Origin: Aneurinibacillus soli
GTDB taxonomy: Bacteria > Bacillota > Bacilli > Aneurinibacillales > Aneurinibacillaceae
Direction: 5' to 3'
Assembly (NCBI RefSeq): GCF_002355375.1
Contig: NZ_AP017312.1
Coordinates: 3,403,501-3,467,500 of the forward strand
DNA: 64,000 bases
Shown piece by piece: positions 9,565 to 18,675 of the stretch (position 1 is the stretch's first letter; each line of letters opens with the position of its first letter). Position numbers and translations under genes: made by a program. The notes under the pieces are model-generated. The model worked only from the letters and a program-made list of their open reading frames with translations, did no database searches and was not told the DNA's origin.

Positions 9565-9588
9565 CTTTTCTTTTCCAAACGATATAAT
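9561..9588 (+). promoter_or_regulatory. SigA-type promoter of rpsD
   Basis: TTGACT at 9561-9566 and TATAAT at 9583-9588, 16 bases apart, overlapping the end of the EamA gene. Confidence 0.8.
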
Positions 9589-9594
9589 ATGGGT

Positions 9595-9800
9595 TATGCG
9601 CTTAATCAGGGTAGCAATGATTGCAGGTACAAACGTCTGGTCTTTTTCATAGCTTCCTCCCTTCAGGGCGAATCTGATTCGACTCCGAACGGAGCATGCG
9701 GCGGAAACGCTACCGTCCGAAGAGCATGGCGCCAAGTAAGGAACTAGCCAGGCGGAAGTAAACACCTGCTTAATCTTAACGCAAAGGGGAACGAATTATT
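9595..9800 (+). promoter_or_regulatory. rpsD leader (probable S4 autoregulatory RNA)
   Basis: A roughly 205-nt untranslated leader separates the promoter from rpsD. It has G/C-rich segments able to fold (for example CTCCGAACGGAG and GGCGGAAACGCTACC). In B. subtilis the long rpsD leader is the site where S4 represses its own synthesis. I infer the same here from position and length; the detailed fold was not verified. Confidence 0.6.
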
Positions 9801-10397
9801 ATGGCACGTTATACTGGCCCACGCCACAAACTGGCTCGTCGTCTGGGTATCTCCCTCGACGGTACAGGCAAAGACATCAAACGCAACTTCCCACCGGGAC
9901 AACATGGACATGGTCGCCGCAAAATGAGCGAATACGCGCTGCAGCTTGCTGAAAAGCAAAAACTGCGCCACATGTTTGGCATGATGGAAAAACAATTCCG
10001 CAGAACTTTTGACGATGCAGGTAGAATGTCAGGCGTACACGGCGAGAACTTCATGAAAATTCTCGAATCCCGTCTGGATAACCTCGTATATCGTCTTGGT
10101 TTCGCGACAACTCGTCCGGCTGCTCGTCAGCTGACTACACACGGCCATATCACAATTAACGGCAAGAAAGTGGACATCCCTTCTTACCGTGTAAAACCAG
10201 GTGATGTAATTGGTCTGCGTGAAAAAAGCCGCAACCTGACAATCGTGAAAGAAGCAATCGAAGCTCGTGTGTTCCTGCCGAACTTCTTAAGCTTTGATGA
10301 AGCGAAAGTCGAAGGTACATTCACTCGTCTTCCAGACCGTGAAGAAATGCCAGCTGAAATCAACGAAAAGCTGATCGTCGAGTACTATTCTCGCTAA
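9801..10397 (+). CDS. rpsD: 30S ribosomal protein S4
   Basis: This 198-residue primary 16S-rRNA-binding protein nucleates assembly of the 30S body. It begins [16 protein letters not shown] and contains the S4 RNA-binding fold around residues 92-150 ([38 protein letters not shown]). Length matches the family (about 200). It is monocistronic with its own promoter, long leader and terminator, as in B. subtilis. Confidence 0.99.
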   Translation: MARYTGPRHKLARRLGISLDGTGKDIKRNFPPGQHGHGRRKMSEYALQLAEKQKLRHMFGMMEKQFRRTFDDAGRMSGVHGENFMKILESRLDNLVYRLGFATTRPAARQLTTHGHITINGKKVDIPSYRVKPGDVIGLREKSRNLTIVKEAIEARVFLPNFLSFDEAKVEGTFTRLPDREEMPAEINEKLIVEYYSR

Positions 10398-10416
10398 TAG
10401 GCCTTTCGATGTCACA

Positions 10417-10446
10417 ATCTCACCGCTCCTGCGGTGGGATTTTTTC
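10417..10446 (+). terminator. rpsD terminator
   Basis: A CACCGC/GCGGTG stem extended by ATC/GAT-type pairs and followed by six T. Confidence 0.9.
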
Positions 10447-10455
10447 ACCCCCAAA

Positions 10456-10481
10456 CCTTTACGTTTACGTTAATGTTAAGG
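10456..10481. promoter_or_regulatory. 26-bp imperfect dyad upstream of the MerR gene
   Basis: CCTTTACG at the left and GTTAAGG at the right flank a central TTTACGTTAA, making a dyad with few mismatches. Sequence and position suit a MerR-family operator for the MerR-MFS unit. It runs into the ribosome-binding site (AAGGAG) of the first gene, and no clear -10 is visible beyond it. Confidence 0.5.
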
Positions 10482-10490
10482 AGATGAATT

Positions 10491-10937
10491 ATGGACTACA
10501 AAATCGAGGATGCAGCACGCAAAACCGGATTAACAAAACGTGCGCTCCGCTACTATGAGGAGCTTGGCCTAATCACTCCCTTTACTCGGAGTGACGGCGG
10601 CTACCGTATGTATACCGATGCGGACATTGAGCAAATTATGCATGTAAAGAACTTGCGCGATCTGCTCGGTGTATCGCTTTCAGAAATTAAAGAGTACGTT
10701 GATCTTGAGCAGCGCGCGGCCGCCCTACGAACGGTGTATTTCAACAAGAAAGACCAGAAAAAGGCAGAAGAATCCCTTCATTTTCTAACACAATTGGAGA
10801 CAACGATTCGCAAACAACAGATGTTATTGAGACAGAAAATAGACAGTATGCAACAAATTTTGGAGACTTATGAAGAAAAACTGACACGAATTCATCTGAA
10901 AAAACAAGAGCTAGAATCTCTAACACGGAGGGAATAG
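10491..10937 (+). CDS. MerR-family transcriptional regulator
   Basis: This 148-residue regulator has an N-terminal winged helix (residues 1-70; YKIEDAARKTGLTKRALRYYEELGLI) and a long dimerising coiled coil from about residue 75. There is no cysteine cluster, so it is a drug/ligand or stress type rather than a metal sensor. Its stop lies two bases before the MFS transporter gene, so both are co-transcribed, and it probably autoregulates the pair through the upstream dyad. Confidence 0.9.
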   Translation: MDYKIEDAARKTGLTKRALRYYEELGLITPFTRSDGGYRMYTDADIEQIMHVKNLRDLLGVSLSEIKEYVDLEQRAAALRTVYFNKKDQKKAEESLHFLTQLETTIRKQQMLLRQKIDSMQQILETYEEKLTRIHLKKQELESLTRRE

Positions 10938-10939
10938 TA

Positions 10940-12097
10940 ATGAAGGTACAGCAAGCGAACTCATCTTCTCGTTCGATGTATATTACCATCTTTTCAACAT
11001 TTCTTGCTTTTATGGGAATGGGGGTTGTCGATCCGATTCTACCAGTCATCGGTGAAGAAATTGGCGCTCTGCCATGGCAGGTAGAAATGCTCTTTACGGC
11101 TTATATTTTTACAATGGCCTTTACTATGATTCCAGCCGGAATTTCGGCTGGACGCTTTGGGGAAAAACGTATTATGATCATTGGGATGGCGATTGTTTCT
11201 TTATTCTCCTTGCTCTGTGCCCTGTCGCACACCATTCCAGAACTATCGTGGTTTCGGGCGGGCTGGGGCTTTGGGAACGCCATGTTTTTTGCTACAGCGA
11301 TGACCCTTCTCATCGAGCTGTCACCTAATGCCGGACGGGCGGTTGGCTTTTTTGAAGCAGCGGTTGGTCTTGGAATGGCAGCAGGTCCGCTTGTCGGGGG
11401 ACTGCTAGGCCAGATGAACTGGCGCTATCCGTTTGCCATCACCAGTCTACTTGTATTTTTCGCCTTCCTGCTCACGACATTTTTTGTCAAACAACTTCCA
11501 CGTCCAGCTAACAAGAAAGTTCATGGATTGGCCGAGTTGGCACATCTGCTAAAGTATCGACCTTTCCTTATGGTGGCGCTGTCCGGGATGCTGTATTACT
11601 TCGGCTTCTTCACTGTGCTCGCCTACTCGCCGCTTATGCTTCATCTCTCTGTTGTGCAACTTGGTCTTGTATTTTTTGGATGGGGGCTTTTGCTTGCTTA
11701 CGGTTCTGCGAAACTCGCACATAAGGTAGAGGAACATGTTTCACCGCGCACAGCACTTGCCTACTCTCTGGGAGCTTTCGCTCTTATTTTGCTCGGTATT
11801 TTCGTTATTCCGAATCATGCCGTTCAAACTGCACTTATCGTTGTGTCCGGGCTTGTCTGCGGAATGTGTAATGCTTTGTTTACTGCCTATAGTATGGAAA
11901 TTTCACCGTATGAACGCAGCATTACATCAAGCGCCTTCAACTTCATGCGCTGGCTCGGTGCTGCGGTTGCGCCGGTGGCTTCTGGTCTTATCGCTCATCA
12001 GATAGGTATGGTGTATCCATATGTCATCGCTTTTGTTCTCGTAATTGTCGCTATTGTTCCATTCATTGTCCGAAACCAAAGAACCGCACAAGCATAG
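10940..12097 (+). CDS. MFS transporter (drug-efflux type)
   Basis: This 385-residue membrane protein has 12 predicted segments. It shows an MFS motif A variant (GRFGEKRIM) after helix 2 and a motif C-like GFFEAAVGLGMAAGPLVGG in helix 5, which marks proton-coupled antiporters. Pairing with a MerR regulator suggests inducible export of a toxic compound. The substrate is unknown. Confidence 0.88.
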   Translation: MKVQQANSSSRSMYITIFSTFLAFMGMGVVDPILPVIGEEIGALPWQVEMLFTAYIFTMAFTMIPAGISAGRFGEKRIMIIGMAIVSLFSLLCALSHTIPELSWFRAGWGFGNAMFFATAMTLLIELSPNAGRAVGFFEAAVGLGMAAGPLVGGLLGQMNWRYPFAITSLLVFFAFLLTTFFVKQLPRPANKKVHGLAELAHLLKYRPFLMVALSGMLYYFGFFTVLAYSPLMLHLSVVQLGLVFFGWGLLLAYGSAKLAHKVEEHVSPRTALAYSLGAFALILLGIFVIPNHAVQTALIVVSGLVCGMCNALFTAYSMEISPYERSITSSAFNFMRWLGAAVAPVASGLIAHQIGMVYPYVIAFVLVIVAIVPFIVRNQRTAQA

Positions 12098-12103
12098 CTC
12101 AAT

Positions 12104-12145
12104 GATAAAAAGAGACTGCTCTCTACAGAACAGTCTCTTTTTATC
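12104..12145. terminator. Bidirectional terminator
   Basis: A perfect 15-bp inverted repeat (GATAAAAAGAGACTG and complement) between the convergent MFS and HD-GYP genes. A and T runs on both sides allow termination in both directions. Confidence 0.9.
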
Positions 12146-12153
12146 GTTCCCAC

Positions 12154-13218
12154 TTATACAGAAGCCAACTTTGTGACTAAACATTCGTTATATTGTTCTT
12201 TAATCGAAACAAGCTCGTCAAATGTGTCCACAAAAAGTGTCACTAGATCTGGATTAAAGTGTGTACCACTTCCCTGGATAATTTCGGCTCGTGCTTCCTG
12301 TACGGTCCACGCCTTTTTATATGGCCTATCGGATGTTAAAGCGTCAAACACATCACTAATCGCTGTTAACTGTCCAACGAGCGGGATTTCATCCTCTTTT
12401 AATTGATTTGGATATCCACTGCCATCCCACTTCTCATGATGGGTGAGAGCAATAATTTCGGCCAGTTGCAACAAACGATACGAGCTTCCACCCAAAATGC
12501 GTGCTCCGATGATCGTATGTGTCTGCATGATCTTCCATTCTTCCTCAGTCAACATTCCTTTTTTCAGCAGAATGGAATCTGGAATGCCGATCTTGCCGAT
12601 GTCATGCAGGCTGCTCGCCTGAAGCAAAAGTTCGCATTCAATCGCTGGAAGTCCAGCTGCCGCCCCAAGACAGCTTGTATATCGACTCATACGTGTCACA
12701 TGAAGTCCGGTGTCATTATCACGGTATTCGGCTGCATTTCCTAAGAGACGCACAAGTTCGTACTGACTCTTATACATCTTATGCGTACGAATCTCAAGCT
12801 CTCGTTTCTGCGCCTGGACCGCTCGGTTTAACCAGCGTATCTCCAATGCATTCCGAATGCGCAGCATCGCATCTCTTTCTCGGATTGGCATATGAATCAA
12901 GTCTCTGACCCCTTCATCAAGTGCCTGCAGACAATACCGCTCATCCTTCTCTTCTCCAGCCATGATGACTGGAATATATTCATTTGGATAGTAGCTGTAT
13001 ATACAAGAAAGCCAGACAGTATGTTCAGTCCACCTTTTACCTATATCCAGAAGCAGGAGATCCGGGCAAAAGTCGGATGGAAGTTCTGCAAGCATATCGG
13101 TATTGTGTATCGTTGTCGTACACTCATATCCATAGCCACCTAACAACTGCTTCCACTTCTCCTCATTCGCACTCACAATCAGAATAGAAGCCTCTCTGTA
13201 TAACGCTGGCGCCCTCAC
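12154..13218 (-). CDS. HD-GYP domain protein with N-terminal receiver-like domain
   Basis: This 354-residue protein has an N-terminal receiver-like domain (residues about 8-125, with DLLLLDIG as the phosphoacceptor region) and a C-terminal HD-GYP domain. The motifs HDIGKIGIPD and HHEKWDGSGYP are present, so c-di-GMP hydrolysis is expected. The receiver appears divergent. I chose a GTG start at 13218 because GGAGGAG precedes it and its GTGA overlaps the stop of the upstream degenerate kinase, implying translational coupling. It would oppose the diguanylate cyclase encoded at 4.2-6.5 kb. Confidence 0.9.
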   Translation of the reverse strand: MRAPALYREASILIVSANEEKWKQLLGGYGYECTTTIHNTDMLAELPSDFCPDLLLLDIGKRWTEHTVWLSCIYSYYPNEYIPVIMAGEEKDERYCLQALDEGVRDLIHMPIRERDAMLRIRNALEIRWLNRAVQAQKRELEIRTHKMYKSQYELVRLLGNAAEYRDNDTGLHVTRMSRYTSCLGAAAGLPAIECELLLQASSLHDIGKIGIPDSILLKKGMLTEEEWKIMQTHTIIGARILGGSSYRLLQLAEIIALTHHEKWDGSGYPNQLKEDEIPLVGQLTAISDVFDALTSDRPYKKAWTVQEARAEIIQGSGTHFNPDLVTLFVDTFDELVSIKEQYNECLVTKLASV

Positions 13219-13922
13219 TCGAACTCTCCTCCTTCTCTGTTTGGATGAGATAGCGGAACGGTGATAGAAAGCTTGGTCCAATTGTCAGCATCCGCATAAA
13301 TGTCCATGGATCCATTCACCTGTCTTGCTCGAATGTCTATCGCCGCAAACACATGTGCGATTTTCTCACTCTCCTGCCCATACAGGCGAGAAACAGAACA
13401 ACCAATTGCGGTAATATCAAGTTGTATAGAGTCTGTATTGATTTGAAAGCGAAACACCAGACGCTGGACTTGTGAACAATGAATGCTGAGCATAACAACT
13501 TCCTGACAGATCCGGTACAGCATTGTTTCAACCGCTGTATCGTAGCGCTTCGTCTCTCCGAGTACTTCAAGATCAATTTCTTTCCCATATTTCTGCTTTG
13601 CCATTTCGATATAAGACCGGACAGCTGGGATAATACCGAGATCGTCAAGCATAAGGGGGCGAAGCTCGAACACCACATCTTTTACTGTATGAAGTGCTTT
13701 ATTGGCTACCCCTCGCATGTCTGCCAAGTGTTTGGTCGTCTGTATATCCAGATCGTTCTCATTAATAATTTGCAGGCCGAGCACAATGCTGTATAGCGCC
13801 TGACCGACGCCGTTATGAAGCTCATGTGAAAGACGTGTTCGCACTTCTTCTTGTGTTTCTATGAATGTATGTACGTTCAGATTCCGACAGCCTTTTCTTT
13901 GCTTACATGAGTCCTCTTTCAT
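13215..13922 (-). CDS. Degenerate NarL-type sensor kinase (probable pseudokinase)
   Basis: This 235-residue soluble protein has a HisKA_3 dimerisation helix (LSHELHNGVGQALYSIVLGL, His36) closely related to that of the MASE3 kinase encoded at 17-18.5 kb. Three key changes are visible. The acidic residue after the His is Asn (HN instead of HD). The ATPase N-box QEALTNAVKY is replaced by QEVVMLSIHC. The G1 box DYGCGFD is replaced by AIGCSVS. ATP binding and autophosphorylation are therefore unlikely. It may act as an adaptor, decoy or phosphatase for the neighbouring regulator. It forms a two-gene unit with the HD-GYP gene under its own boxed promoter. Confidence 0.75.
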   Translation of the reverse strand: MKEDSCKQRKGCRNLNVHTFIETQEEVRTRLSHELHNGVGQALYSIVLGLQIINENDLDIQTTKHLADMRGVANKALHTVKDVVFELRPLMLDDLGIIPAVRSYIEMAKQKYGKEIDLEVLGETKRYDTAVETMLYRICQEVVMLSIHCSQVQRLVFRFQINTDSIQLDITAIGCSVSRLYGQESEKIAHVFAAIDIRARQVNGSMDIYADADNWTKLSITVPLSHPNREGGEFE

Positions 13923-13957
13923 TGCGTTCCCCTGCTTTCTTCCAAATTTATATATTT

Positions 13958-14023
13958 AGTATGCCGGATACCACTCGCTTCCTCCATAAGGATATTCCCT
14001 ACAAGTCACCTCCAAATTCCCTA
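13958..14023 (-). promoter_or_regulatory. Promoter with two phased TAGGGAAT boxes
   Basis: On the minus strand two TAGGGAAT boxes (14023-14016 and 14001-13994) are exactly 22 bp apart. They precede a TGGAGG/CATACT promoter (13986-13981 and 13963-13958, spacer 17). The nearest box centre is 39.5 bp from the end of the -10, identical to the arrangement upstream of the MCP gene. This suggests a weak -35 promoter activated by the local NarL-type regulator. Confidence 0.65.
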
Positions 14024-14036
14024 ATTCGCACAAATA

Positions 14037-14064
14037 CAAAAAAAAGAGACCACAGGGGCCTCTC
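14037..14064 (-). terminator. Terminator after the response regulator gene
   Basis: A minus-strand AGAGGCC/GGTCTCT stem (one wobble) and a long T run overlap the stop codon region of the regulator gene. Confidence 0.75.
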
Positions 14065-14716
14065 AAAAATCAAGCAAACCTTTTGTAAACGCATAACGTA
14101 CAAGTTCAGGCCGTGTTTTCAACTGGAGCTTATCCATGATTTTGGCTTTATGTACCTCAACTGTTTTGACCGATAGATGAAGCAACTCCCCGATCTCTTT
14201 ATTCGAATATCCTTTGGCAATCCAGGTCAGTACTTCCTGCTCCCGTGTGGTCAGCTGCTGATACTGATCGATGTTTTCTCCGAGCGAAACCCGATTCAAA
14301 AAATCCTCAATGAGCGACTTGGTTGCCTTCGGATACAAATATGCCTGTCCACCGTATACCGTTGTTATCGCCTGAAGCAAGTCCATATCATCTGCATTTT
14401 TCAAAATGTAGCCAGATGCCCCGGCTTTCAGCACCCGGAACAAATATTCGCTATCATCATGCATCGTCAGAATCAAAATCTCAATCTCAGGCGCTGCCTC
14501 TTTCAGGCGCCCGGTTGCGATGAGTCCATTTTGTCCGGGCGGCATATTTAAATCCATCAGCACCACATCAGGCTTAAGCTGAAGTGCCTTCTGAACCGCT
14601 TCTGCCCCGTCAGCCGCCTCTCCAATCACTTCCATGTTTTCCTGCGCATTGATCAACATTGTTAATCCTGAACGTACAATCGTATGGTCATCCGCAATTA
14701 ACACCCGAATTTTCAT
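14063..14716 (-). CDS. NarL/LuxR-type response regulator
   Basis: This 217-residue regulator has a receiver domain (residues 1-120, phosphoacceptor D55 in LMDLNMP, acidic pair DD at 9-10, conserved K in GYILK). A C-terminal LuxR helix-turn-helix (about 150-210) contains TTREQEVLTWIAKGYSNKEIGELLHLSVKTVEVH. It lies 28 bases after the MCP gene in the same unit. The MASE3 kinase next door is its likely partner. It is the best candidate to bind the TAGGGAAT boxes in this locus. ATG start with a GGGGGAGTAGG site. Confidence 0.92.
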   Translation of the reverse strand: MKIRVLIADDHTIVRSGLTMLINAQENMEVIGEAADGAEAVQKALQLKPDVVLMDLNMPPGQNGLIATGRLKEAAPEIEILILTMHDDSEYLFRVLKAGASGYILKNADDMDLLQAITTVYGGQAYLYPKATKSLIEDFLNRVSLGENIDQYQQLTTREQEVLTWIAKGYSNKEIGELLHLSVKTVEVHKAKIMDKLQLKTRPELVRYAFTKGLLDF

Positions 14717-14744
14717 TCCTACTCCCCCTGCTGATCTGTACTCG

Positions 14745-16835
14745 TTATACCGCAAATTTTCCGATGGAACTGTTCAATTCACCTGCGAGACGATTCAACG
14801 CTTCCGCTGTTTCCGTAATGTCTTCCATGGATGCAAACTGCTCTTCGGACGCAGATGCTATATTTTGCGACATATCACACGATGTAGCCGCAATATTTGC
14901 CATCTCCTCTACAGAAGCCGTGATTTGCTCCGAACCAGCTGACATCTCTTGCGCTACCGCTGACATCTCTTGCATCTGCAGCGAAACGCTTTCAATAGAA
15001 GCCTGAATATGATCAAATATGCGCCCGACTTCCTCGACCGTCTGCGTCCCTTGCTCAGTTTCCGTAATACCTGTTCCGGTAGCATGCACGGCTTCTTTCG
15101 TTCGCTCCTGAATCGCTGCAATTAAACATTGAATCTGCTCAGCCGATGAAGCAGTCTGATCGGCCAGCTTACGAATCTCATTCGCTACGACTGCGAATCC
15201 TTTGCCCGCTTCCCCGGCACGTGCCGCTTCAATTGCGGCGTTGAGCGACAGAAGGTTCGTCTGGGAAGAAATCCGGGCAATTAACTGCAAGATATCCCCT
15301 ATCTTCATGGAATCCTTCTGCAACTCCGCCATGACTGCATATGTACGATGAGCGCCCGATTTGATCGAATCCATCTGTTTGACTGCCTGCACGACCGATT
15401 CATACCCGCTTCGCGCCTGTTCACTCATTTCTACCGATGTACTAGCAATCATGGAGGATGCGTCAGCTACGCGCTGAATGCCCAACGCCATTTCTTGCAT
15501 CGCAAGAGCATTTTCACCCGATGCTCTTGTCTGCGTCTCAGCCCCGCTCGCCACTTGCTGAATGGATTCTGCAATCTGCTGTGACGCCTGTGTCGTTTCT
15601 TCTGCTATCACGTACATCTGTCCAGCTGACTGTGAAACAGCGTCTGCCCCTTGCTTAATCTCGGTAATGATGCCGCGCATATTCAACGTGATATGATTGA
15701 ATGCACGTGCCATATCCCCGATCTCATCAGGACGCCGCACTAATTCCTCCGGTACGTCTGCCTGAAAATCTCCTGCTGCCAGCTTCTCTCCATGCTGTAC
15801 AGCCTGCACAATCGGGCGTGTAAGACTGCGTGCGATCCATATAGTTACGAGCGTCAGAATAAGCAGGCCCACTACGCCCACTACTACGATGGTATACACC
15901 ATTTCATTCGATTCTGCCAACACTTCATCTGTCGGAACATTAATGACGTAAGACCAGGAGTTTTTTTCCTGTCCAATTTTGATTGGGAGTATCGTACGGA
16001 AAATATTCGCCTCTTTATCAAATTCTTCATATACTCTTCCCTGCTCGATGGCGCTAATAATGAGATCCAAGTTTTTTATATCTTTGCGATCCCGTACATT
16101 TTTCCCTACCAACTCCTGCTTCGGGTGAGCAACATATGTCCCATTATGAGAGATAAGCGCCCCGAATCCGGTCTCATAAATCTTTACGGCCTTGTTTTGC
16201 TGTTGGAAAGATTCAAGCGACATATCAATCCCAACGATTCCGAGGAATTTTCCATCCAGTATAATTGGAGCCGAAACGGTTGTGATGAACGTATCTTTGC
16301 CGTCTATTGGATAAACATATGGATCAAGCAGCACTTCCTTGCCGGTGTGCTTTGGAATAAAAAAATCCGGGGCGTCTTTCTCATTTTCATAGCTCGTACA
16401 TGCTTCTACAGCTATATGACCTCCCTGACGTGTCCAATATGGGATAAAACGTCCAGTCTGATCATGCGCTACTTTCCCTGCATATTCCCGGTCTCTGCCG
16501 TCCAGCTGATTCGGCTCCCATACTGTATAAATACTAAAAATCTGACTGTTCTGCTTGAGCACATCTTGCAGAACAGCATTATATGCATCACGGGATACGA
16601 TGTTTGCTTTTTTCATGCCTTCAAACGTCTGGGCCATTGTCTTTGAAATATTCAGACTATTATCGAGCGTCTTTTCGGTCTGTGCCGCTTTTTCAGCAGC
16701 AATCGACATGGCTAGATGCTCCGATTCAGCAATCGCTTTTGTTCTCGTTTCCATTGCAATCAAACTGATCATCGATACGACAATAATGGTGACTGTACTC
16801 ATAATCATCAGAAGTATTTTGGCCCGTAATCTCAT
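14745..16835 (-). CDS. Methyl-accepting chemotaxis protein with Cache sensor
   Basis: This 696-residue receptor has a first membrane segment at about residues 6-28 and an extracellular double-Cache-like domain to about 285 ([32 protein letters not shown]). A second membrane segment ([19 protein letters not shown]), a HAMP domain and a long signalling coiled coil follow. The coiled coil has the MCP tip [17 protein letters not shown]. It should detect a small extracellular ligand and signal to CheA/CheW, which are not in this window. I prefer the ATG at 16835 because GAGGAG lies nine bases upstream. It is transcribed with the regulator gene from a promoter with three TAGGGAAT boxes. Confidence 0.93.
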   Translation of the reverse strand: MRLRAKILLMIMSTVTIIVVSMISLIAMETRTKAIAESEHLAMSIAAEKAAQTEKTLDNSLNISKTMAQTFEGMKKANIVSRDAYNAVLQDVLKQNSQIFSIYTVWEPNQLDGRDREYAGKVAHDQTGRFIPYWTRQGGHIAVEACTSYENEKDAPDFFIPKHTGKEVLLDPYVYPIDGKDTFITTVSAPIILDGKFLGIVGIDMSLESFQQQNKAVKIYETGFGALISHNGTYVAHPKQELVGKNVRDRKDIKNLDLIISAIEQGRVYEEFDKEANIFRTILPIKIGQEKNSWSYVINVPTDEVLAESNEMVYTIVVVGVVGLLILTLVTIWIARSLTRPIVQAVQHGEKLAAGDFQADVPEELVRRPDEIGDMARAFNHITLNMRGIITEIKQGADAVSQSAGQMYVIAEETTQASQQIAESIQQVASGAETQTRASGENALAMQEMALGIQRVADASSMIASTSVEMSEQARSGYESVVQAVKQMDSIKSGAHRTYAVMAELQKDSMKIGDILQLIARISSQTNLLSLNAAIEAARAGEAGKGFAVVANEIRKLADQTASSAEQIQCLIAAIQERTKEAVHATGTGITETEQGTQTVEEVGRIFDHIQASIESVSLQMQEMSAVAQEMSAGSEQITASVEEMANIAATSCDMSQNIASASEEQFASMEDITETAEALNRLAGELNSSIGKFAV

Positions 16836-16877
16836 ATTCCCCATCTCCTCATCCACTGTAAAATCGTGTATAAGGAG

Positions 16878-16965
16878 AGTATCACAAAATCAGGAACAAT
16901 CTTCCATCAGGGTATTCCCCACATCCCCCTGGATAATTCCCTATGTCACAGTTGCGTATTCCCTA
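16878..16965 (-). promoter_or_regulatory. Promoter with three phased TAGGGAAT boxes
   Basis: Minus-strand boxes TAGGGAAT (16965-16958), TAGGGAAT (16943-16936) and TGGGGAAT (16921-16914) are spaced 22 bp and 22 bp. They are followed by a TGGAAG (16906-16901) and GATACT (16883-16878) promoter with a 17-bp spacer. The first box includes the stop codon of the kinase gene. Box-to-promoter geometry equals that at 13958-14023. Confidence 0.7.
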
Positions 16966-18519
16966 CTTTACTCCCGCAGATTCGTAGTCAGCCGTCTGTA
17001 CATACGTATTTTCCCTAACCGGAATATAGGTGTGAATAGAAGTGCCACTTCCCTGCTGCGAGCGAATGACTACTTGTCCAAGCAGCAAACTCGCACGTTC
17101 CTGCATGCTGAACATGCCAATCCCACCGCCACCTTCCCTAAGAATACGGCTTGCATCGAAGCCACATCCATAATCTTGTACGTTCATATGAATATGCTCA
17201 TCTGCGTGGATCAGTGTAATATCGATCACGTCTGTACCCGAATATTTTACCGCATTCGTAAGTGCTTCCTGGCAAATACGGTACAGTGCGGTTTCAATTT
17301 CCGGGGCAAGCCGCCCTCGGATGCCATCTACTTGTAGCGCAATCTGAATTCGATATGTCTCGCGGCAACGGGTGGTATAAGAACGAAGTGCCGGAATGAG
17401 TCCAAGATCATCAAGAGTGCTCGGGCGCAGCTGTGTTGCAATCTCTTTCACTTCTGTCATCGCCTGCCCTACCATGCTCTCGGTGTCCTGTAACACTTCT
17501 CTCATCTGCTGATCTTCTATGCTTCGCTTCGCCATTTTGATTCTCACAATAGTGCTATATAGAGCCTGTCCGACTCCATCATGCAGTTCACGTGATACAC
17601 GCTTGCGCTCCTCTTCCTGGGCCTGCATGACTAGCGTCGTCATTTTTTTCTCGCTTTCTTGCAATTTCTCTGCAGTTTCCTGCCATTTTATCTCTACTTC
17701 TTCTTTCTCTTCGTACACCTGCTGGAACTGCGGGTAGAAGATGCCTTTCAGCAAAAAGAAATAGCCGAAAAATTTATAGACATGCCCAACTAAATTCTCA
17801 ATGTCATTCACGCTTTTGTAAAGCGTAAACGATATCTCCCCAATCAAAATAAAGCAGATCCCCGTCATCACAACAAGTAAGTCGCCACTCTTATTCTTTT
17901 TATAATACATCCAGAGCAAAACAACATTGCTAATATGCAGCAGACTAATCGAGTATTCAAACATAAACTTTAGCAGCGTAACTCCTTGGCCCTCTTTTAC
18001 AAGTAAAGGTAAATCCGTAATGAAATAAGAAACAGTAATGAGGAAAAACGCCATATATACACAAGCAAAAAGTAACACTCTGATTCGCGATTGCAAAAAA
18101 GAGACCTTGTCAAAATCTTTGTAGAGAATAAACGTAAGTCCGATACTTTCTGTCGTTCGTGCAGCAATCCATAACCAGGTCGCCCGCGCCACGGCATATC
18201 TTTCATCAAAAAAAGGCATTCCTTTATATGCAAACGTATGGATTAGATCGAACATCCCTACGCATAAAAACACAATGCCGATCAGGAAGTGGCTTCGATT
18301 TTGATCACGCGAAGACGTCAGCCATGCCTGCATAAAAATCGAAAAGGAAACAAATATACTGAAAAATTCCAAAAAAGTATGTGAAACAAGGAAGTATGAT
18401 CGATCATAAAACGAAAAATGATGCATAGGATGCAAGTTGATGATAATAAAAAAAAGCAAACCCATCCCTATCGAGATAATCGTTTTTCTCTCCTGCTGTT
18501 TTACCAGGATTTCATTCAT
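16963..18519 (-). CDS. Membrane sensor histidine kinase with MASE3 domain
   Basis: This 518-residue kinase has seven hydrophobic segments over residues 12-250 that read as a MASE3 sensor (HTFAYKGMPFFDE, ATWLWIAARTTES). A coiled linker, a HisKA_3 domain (VSRELHDGVGQALYST) and an intact ATPase domain (QEALTNAVKYSG N-box, DYGCGFD, GGGIGMFSMQERA) follow. It is the only clearly active kinase in the locus and is the likely phosphodonor of the NarL-type regulator. It is separated from the MCP gene by a promoter region rather than sharing one transcript by necessity. Confidence 0.9.
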   Translation of the reverse strand: MNEILVKQQERKTIISIGMGLLFFIIINLHPMHHFSFYDRSYFLVSHTFLEFFSIFVSFSIFMQAWLTSSRDQNRSHFLIGIVFLCVGMFDLIHTFAYKGMPFFDERYAVARATWLWIAARTTESIGLTFILYKDFDKVSFLQSRIRVLLFACVYMAFFLITVSYFITDLPLLVKEGQGVTLLKFMFEYSISLLHISNVVLLWMYYKKNKSGDLLVVMTGICFILIGEISFTLYKSVNDIENLVGHVYKFFGYFFLLKGIFYPQFQQVYEEKEEVEIKWQETAEKLQESEKKMTTLVMQAQEEERKRVSRELHDGVGQALYSTIVRIKMAKRSIEDQQMREVLQDTESMVGQAMTEVKEIATQLRPSTLDDLGLIPALRSYTTRCRETYRIQIALQVDGIRGRLAPEIETALYRICQEALTNAVKYSGTDVIDITLIHADEHIHMNVQDYGCGFDASRILREGGGGIGMFSMQERASLLLGQVVIRSQQGSGTSIHTYIPVRENTYVQTADYESAGVK

Positions 18520-18632
18520 TATGAGAGCTCCCTCTTTGTAAATCTGTTTCCACCCATTTTTTTCATTGTAGTAGTCTATCAGAAAAAAAGAAAGCCTTTC
18601 GCCCTAATCCATTCGAGTTTTCTTTCGATCCA

Positions 18633-18667
18633 TAAAAAAAGAGACCTGCCCGATTATGACAGATCTC
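18633..18667 (-). terminator. tyrS terminator
   Basis: A GAGATCTG/CAGGTCTC stem (one wobble) followed by T run on the minus strand, just after tyrS. Confidence 0.75.
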
Positions 18668-18675
18668 CTGCTCTT

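Noticed and set aside
13994..16965. TAGGGAAT repeats as a CRISPR-like array
   Set aside because: Only two or three 8-bp units per site, in promoters, with no long repeats or cas genes; they are operator boxes.
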